Assembly: GCA_002421605.1 (NCBI GenBank)
Contig: DISJ01000013.1
Span: 135,976 to 199,975, forward strand
DNA from: Rhodobacteraceae bacterium UBA6213
GTDB taxonomy: Bacteria; Pseudomonadota; Alphaproteobacteria; Rhodobacterales; Rhodobacteraceae
DNA length: 64,000 nucleotides
Reading direction: 5' to 3'
Shown: piece by piece, positions 60,447-64,000 of the stretch
Position numbering within the stretch: the stretch's first letter is position 1
Layout of the letters: the number at the start of each line of letters is the position of its first letter
Notes under the pieces: model-generated
The model's database searches: none
Told to the model about the DNA's origin: nothing
What the model saw: only the letters and a program-made list of their open reading frames with translations
Made by a program: the position numbers and the translations under genes

Positions 60447-62108
60447 ATGGGGCGCGGCGGTCGCGTAACGGGGGCCAGGTTGACACAACACATCGCGGCC
60501 CTAGGGCCGCTGCGCCACAAAACCTTTCGCCAATTATGGGCCGCGAGTCAGGTTTCAAACTTGGGCAGCCTGATTCAGGCAGTTGGCGCTGCTTGGATGA
60601 TGACCAACCTGACCTCTTCGCCAAGCATGATCGCGCTCGTGCAGGCATCGACCACTTTGCCGATCATGCTGTTTTCGCTATCCGCTGGCGCGCTGGCAGA
60701 CAGCTTTGACCGCCGCCGCATTATGTTGGTTGCACAATGCTTCATGCTTGTTGTGTCGATTTCACTGGCTGCGGCGGCCTATGCGAACCTGCTAACGCCC
60801 TGGACGCTGCTGGGGTTCACGTTTCTGATCGGCGTTGGCACCGCGCTCAACAACCCGTCCTGGCAGGCATCGATGGGCGACATCGTCCCGCGTCAAGACC
60901 TGCCCGAAGCGGTGTCGATGAACAGCATGGGCTTCAACTTGATGCGCAGCGTCGGCCCAGCACTTGGCGGGATCATTGTCGCATTGGCCGGTGCGGCGGT
61001 GGCCTTTGCGGTGAATGCGCTCAGCTATTTTCCCCTGCTTGGGGCGCTGCTGGTCTGGCGGCCCGAACCACGTTTGCAAAGCGTACCACGAGAGCCGTTC
61101 ATGCCTGCCGTTGCTGCCGGGCTTCGCTACGTCGCGATGTCGCCGAACCTTTTGCGCGTGATGCTGCGCGGAATGGTTTTCGGCCTGGGCGCGGTCAGCG
61201 TTCTGGCGCTGCTGCCGTTGATCGCGCGCGATCTGGTGCAGGGCGGTGCGTTTATCTACGGCGTGCTTCTGGGCTGCTTTGGCCTTGGCGCGATTTTCGG
61301 TGGGCTTCTAAATGCCAGAATCCGCCGGATGATGCGCAACGAATGGGTCGTGCGGTGGGCTTTTGCCGGCTTTGCCGCCGCCACGCTGATACTGTCACAA
61401 AGCACAAGCTTGTTGGTCAGCGTGATGCCGATGATGCTTGCGGGCGCTTCGTGGGTGCTGGCGCTTTCGCTCTTTAACGTGACAGTGCAGCTTTCATCGC
61501 CACGTTGGGTCGTGGGGCGCGCGCTTGCCATGTATCAAATGGCGACGTTCGGGGGGATGGCGGCAGGCAGTTGGATCTGGGGCGCAACGGCAGAGGTGTT
61601 TGGCACCCACGGCGCGCTGTTGGCCTCGGGCGTGTTCCTGCTACTTGGGGCCGTTGTTGGCAAGCAGTTCGAAATGCCAGAGTTCGGTACTATCGATCTT
61701 GACCCACTTAACAGCTTCATCGAACCGCCATTGGAGTTGAACTTGCGTGGTCGCAGCGGCCCGATTCTGGTGATGATCGATTACCAGATCGACCCTGCAG
61801 ACATCCCCGTATTTCTGGCGACGATGACCGAGCGCCGCCGCACCCGCAGGCGCGACGGGGCGCGGCACTGGGCGCTGCTGCGCGATCTTGAACATCCCGA
61901 TCAGTGGACCGAAAGCTACCACCTTGCGACGTGGGACGACTACCGGCGCCATAACGCGCGCAGAACGAACGCAGACGGCATCGTGTCAGATCAGCTGCTG
62001 CGCCTGCACCGGGGCGCCGCGCCGCCGCAAATTCATCATATGATCGAACGTCAAAGCGTCTATTCGCACCGCGACATTCAGATAAAAGACGGCGACGCCC
62101 CCCTTTGA
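60447..62108 (+). CDS. MFS exporter (MFS_3/EntS-like) with C-terminal accessory domain
   Basis: A 553-residue protein from the ATG at 60447; a TTG at 60402 is an alternative. Residues about 10-420 form the MFS part: FRQLWAASQVSNLGSLIQAV, SAGALADSFDRRRIM as the loop 2-3 motif, and NSMGFNLMRSVGPALGG. This is the MFS_3 family that includes the enterobactin exporter EntS. Residues about 440-545 form a soluble alpha/beta domain (ILVMIDYQIDPADIPVFL, HWALLRDLEHPDQWTESYH) like dimeric ferredoxin-type or ABM-fold domains found fused to this family. Substrate unknown. Confidence 0.88.
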   Translation: MGRGGRVTGARLTQHIAALGPLRHKTFRQLWAASQVSNLGSLIQAVGAAWMMTNLTSSPSMIALVQASTTLPIMLFSLSAGALADSFDRRRIMLVAQCFMLVVSISLAAAAYANLLTPWTLLGFTFLIGVGTALNNPSWQASMGDIVPRQDLPEAVSMNSMGFNLMRSVGPALGGIIVALAGAAVAFAVNALSYFPLLGALLVWRPEPRLQSVPREPFMPAVAAGLRYVAMSPNLLRVMLRGMVFGLGAVSVLALLPLIARDLVQGGAFIYGVLLGCFGLGAIFGGLLNARIRRMMRNEWVVRWAFAGFAAATLILSQSTSLLVSVMPMMLAGASWVLALSLFNVTVQLSSPRWVVGRALAMYQMATFGGMAAGSWIWGATAEVFGTHGALLASGVFLLLGAVVGKQFEMPEFGTIDLDPLNSFIEPPLELNLRGRSGPILVMIDYQIDPADIPVFLATMTERRRTRRRDGARHWALLRDLEHPDQWTESYHLATWDDYRRHNARRTNADGIVSDQLLRLHRGAAPPQIHHMIERQSVYSHRDIQIKDGDAPL

Positions 62109-62170
62109 GTGTTGAGGGTTTCGTGCCTGAATCGGGCAATTCGCAAAGCCACCATCTGGATGTGGGCGGA

Positions 62171-62947
62171 TTATCTGGCACGTGGCCTTTGCCAAATCAT
62201 GCCAGCCAAGCGGGGATCGGGCGCGAAGGCGTTTATGGCAAATTCCAGCCCCAGCCGTGGGTGTTCGCGCAAGGCCTGCGCCCCGGTTCGACCGATGCGA
62301 ATGCGCCAAGTCTGCCGCTCAGTCGGTTCAGGCGAAGCAAAGGCACGGCAACAAAGAACGGCGAGGTTGATGCCGCCCGCCGGATCGCGAACGGAAGCAT
62401 AGCGGATGACCTCGGCCCCGACTGCGCGCGCGGTTTCGGCCAGAGCCTGACAAGGCGCGTAGTCGGTCAGGTGCGTCCACTGGGTGCGGTTTGCAGCCAA
62501 GGCACCAGATGTCAGATCGAGCGCTGCGGGTGTGGCGATTTCTGCGCAGATGGCTGTGTATTCGGCCGCATCATCGGGGAACGGGGTATCTGGGCTATCG
62601 GCATAAAAGAGGAAGCGGTAGAACACCATTTCTGCTGCTGCCGCCTCGGCGCGCTCGGCACCATACCACACGCCCGCCGTCAGGCCCGCGCGGCGAAACC
62701 GCGAGCCTTGCGGATAGGGGCGATAGCGAAACGGCGTTGCCAGCAGGTAGTTCAGATGCTGACAGTCTTGCGGCAGCGGCGGCTTGGTCGCTTCCAGAAT
62801 GTGCTCAAGCGCTTCCTGCTCGGCAAGGCTATCGACGAGCTTCAAGGTCGAAACCCGGTGCTGCGCTTCCACAAACCGCCACGCGGAACCGGCGTAGGGC
62901 CGCTCCTCAGACAGGAGCGCGTCGGGCGTCAAGATAGGTCGTGACAT
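62171..62947 (-). CDS. RES-domain toxin of a type II toxin-antitoxin pair
   Basis: A 258-residue RES-family protein. The Arg region lies in YRPYPQGSRFRRAG and the Glu in AERAEAAAAEMVFYR; a Ser-rich later region (VRDPAGGINLAVL, FASPEPTERQTW) completes the fold. In studied members RES toxins break down NAD+ (NADase or NAD+ phosphorylase, as in MbcT). The ATG at 62947 lies inside the antitoxin gene, a 41-base overlap typical of co-translated modules. It converges with the MFS gene, leaving 62 bases. Confidence 0.88.
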   Translation of the reverse strand: MSRPILTPDALLSEERPYAGSAWRFVEAQHRVSTLKLVDSLAEQEALEHILEATKPPLPQDCQHLNYLLATPFRYRPYPQGSRFRRAGLTAGVWYGAERAEAAAAEMVFYRFLFYADSPDTPFPDDAAEYTAICAEIATPAALDLTSGALAANRTQWTHLTDYAPCQALAETARAVGAEVIRYASVRDPAGGINLAVLCCRAFASPEPTERQTWRIRIGRTGAQALREHPRLGLEFAINAFAPDPRLAGMIWQRPRAR

Positions 62948-63287
62948 CGACAAGCCCCTGAACCGTTGCCATCCGCTCGATCGGCCGCGCCGCAAGGGCG
63001 GTGTTGGTCGCTGCCATCCACGCCCTCGCAACCGCCTCGTCGCCACCAGTGATCGCATCGAGCGAGCGGAACGCGCGGACCAGCAGCGCCGCGAGCTCAA
63101 AAGGCTTCGACCCAGCTTCAAACGCGGCCTCGCCCCGCTTGAGGCGCGATACGGTGGCCTCGGACACGCCGACGATCTGGGCAAGTTGGCGCCCGGTCAG
63201 GCCAAGACGCTCTGCTGCACGAAGCGTGGCCTTGGTCAGAACCGCAGCGCGATCAGGAGCCAAAGCGTTGGTGCTAGTGTGTGTCAT
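62907..63287 (-). CDS. Xre/MbcA/ParS-type antitoxin
   Basis: A 126-residue protein. The Xre-like HTH covers about 20-55 (RLGLTGRQLAQIVGVSEATV, SRLKRGEAAF). The C-terminal MbcA/ParS/Xre toxin-binding domain (DUF2384) covers about 65-126 (ELAALLVRAFRSLDAITGGD, MATVQGLVDVTTYL). It precedes and overlaps the RES toxin gene, the normal order. AAAGGA lies before the ATG. It should neutralise the toxin and repress the operon through the palindrome at 63322-63341. Confidence 0.9.
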   Translation of the reverse strand: MTHTSTNALAPDRAAVLTKATLRAAERLGLTGRQLAQIVGVSEATVSRLKRGEAAFEAGSKPFELAALLVRAFRSLDAITGGDEAVARAWMAATNTALAARPIERMATVQGLVDVTTYLDARRAPV

Positions 63288-63321
63288 GGCACAGTCCTTT
63301 CAGATGCAAATATAGTGCATC

Positions 63322-63341
63322 TATCTTTCTATAGGAAGATA
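63322..63341 (-). promoter_or_regulatory. Palindromic operator of the toxin-antitoxin operon
   Basis: TATCTTTCTATAGGAAGATA, a 20-bp palindrome with one mismatched pair, 35 bases upstream of the antitoxin ATG. It overlaps the likely promoter, as expected for autoregulation by the Xre antitoxin. Confidence 0.65.
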
Positions 63342-63633
63342 AACTTGCCAACCCTGCTAGAAAATGCTGCGCGGCGTCTTGCCAAAGCCAATGTAGCCCA
63401 ACATCCAAAGCACATCGTCGGGCCCCATGAAATTTGCACACAGACTTGACAGGTGGGCGGCGATTCGGTTACGCGCCTTTTCGGCCGCAGACGCCAGCCT
63501 CCCGCAGACTCGGATGAGCCTTGGTGAAGTTCTGTTCAAGACGTTCTCTTTGTAAACCTCTCCGCGTCTCGCGCGGGTGGCAATGCGGGATCCATCCAAG
63601 ACGGCGAGACTCGCGCATGAGGAATGCAGAGTG
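63342..63633. other. Intergenic region before the MATE gene
   Basis: About 290 bases. A minus-strand frame with a stretch MGPDDVLWMLGYIGFGK looks coding-like but has no recognisable family. No promoter consensus was identified. Confidence 0.4.
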
Positions 63634-64000
63634 ATGTCCGATCTATATCGAAATCCGTTTCTTGACGGTCCGTTGCCCGCGATCTTCGCCCGGACGGCAC
63701 TTCCCATCATCTTTGTGATGAGCATGAACGGCCTCTTGACCGTCGCAGATGCCCTTTTTCTTGGGCACTACGTCGGCGAGACGGCACTTGCGGCAGTCAC
63801 CGTGGTGTTTCCCCTTTATATGCTAATAATGGCCTTTGCGACGATCGTCGCAAGTGGCATGGCAAGCTTGCTGGCCCGGCACTTGGGTGGCCAGCGCCTT
63901 GATGCGGCGCAAGATGTTTTTGCCAGCGCCCATTGGCTGGCGGTCACCGCGGGTGCGGTGCTCATCGCGCTTTTTGTGCTGTTCGGGCGGCCGGTCATCG
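63634..64000 (+). CDS. MATE-family multidrug efflux protein (3' partial)
   Basis: The ATG at 63634, with GAGGAATGCAGA upstream, opens a frame that runs off the window (122 codons seen). The sequence begins MSDLYRNPFLDGPLPAIFAR, followed by TALPIIFVMSMNGLLTVAD and LFLGHYVGETALAAVTVVFP, the first helices of MATE/NorM-DinF transporters. The A-D-x-x-F-L-G-H-Y and ALAAV motifs are diagnostic. These pumps export cationic drugs or metabolites with H+ or Na+. A GTG three bases upstream is an alternative start. Confidence 0.85.
   Translation, partial: MSDLYRNPFLDGPLPAIFARTALPIIFVMSMNGLLTVADALFLGHYVGETALAAVTVVFPLYMLIMAFATIVASGMASLLARHLGGQRLDAAQDVFASAHWLAVTAGAVLIALFVLFGRPVI

Noticed and set aside
63357..63725. 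122-codon minus-strand frame upstream of the MATE gene
   Set aside because: It runs antisense into the MATE start; part looks coding-like but no family could be named, so it is mentioned only under the intergenic region.
1..64000. CRISPR arrays, tRNA, rRNA, replication origins, intact insertion sequences
   Set aside because: No regularly spaced repeats, no tRNA-like cloverleaf, no rRNA signature and no intact transposase were found; only decayed IS6 fragments.

Overview
The window is GC-rich, densely coded DNA from a heterotrophic proteobacterium, most likely an alphaproteobacterium of the Rhodobacterales/roseobacter type. This rests on gene content (many ABC uptake operons, a class III aminotransferase/BKACE/RpiR catabolic block, FnrL-like boxes, IS6-type transposase remnants, a RES/Xre module). 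No rRNA, tRNA or CRISPR array was seen, so the taxonomy is inference.

Layout. 1-8102: a single-module, fully reducing type I polyketide synthase whose 5' end lies outside the window (KS-AT-DH-MT-ER-KR-ACP-TE). 8703-14197: a complete branched-chain amino acid ABC operon (livH-livM-livG-livF-small membrane protein-livK) ending in a strong terminator. 14329-14505: an IS6-family transposase remnant. 14725-18453 (minus): a compact five-gene periplasmic redox operon (unknown beta-rich protein, cytochrome c, TatA, cytochrome c, Tat-exported multicopper oxidase), with flavoprotein debris upstream. 19625-30383: a polar amino acid ABC transporter followed by a catabolic block (two class III aminotransferases, an MlrC-like M81 hydrolase, an RpiR regulator, a beta-keto acid cleavage enzyme, an AstE/AspA-type deacylase), interrupted by a second IS6 remnant. 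30429-37645: a dipeptide/oligopeptide ABC operon ending in an S9 serine peptidase. 38261-43567 (minus): a second Dpp-type operon, divergent from an M24 Xaa-Pro-type peptidase (43788-44882). 45579-49232: a multiheme respiratory operon (pentaheme cytochrome, tetrathionate-reductase-family cytochrome with nine heme motifs, cytochrome b). 49347-57004 (minus): a PAS protein, an AAA+ regulator lacking the GAFTGA loop, a PotDABC-type polyamine transporter and an aldehyde dehydrogenase. 57361-59790: a Tat-exported DMSO/TMAO reductase-family molybdoenzyme. 60447-62108: an MFS exporter with a C-terminal accessory domain. 62171-63287 (minus): a RES/Xre toxin-antitoxin pair. 63634-64000: the start of a MATE efflux pump.

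How it fits together. Most of the window is uptake and breakdown of amino acids, peptides and polyamines: five solute-binding-protein ABC systems next to peptidases, aminotransferases, a BKACE and an aldehyde dehydrogenase. The rest is periplasmic electron transfer. FNR-type boxes lie upstream of the molybdoenzyme (at a spacing typical of class II activation) and in the long leader region before the multiheme operon, which suggests shared low-oxygen control. In all four operons where a binding-protein gene is followed by transporter genes, a stable hairpin sits directly after the binding-protein gene.

Most interesting: the fungal-type domain order of the PKS; the multicopper oxidase/twin cytochrome c/TatA operon; the nine-heme tetrathionate-reductase-family operon with its pentaheme partner; and the possible beta-amino-acid route from M81 hydrolase, aminotransferase and BKACE.
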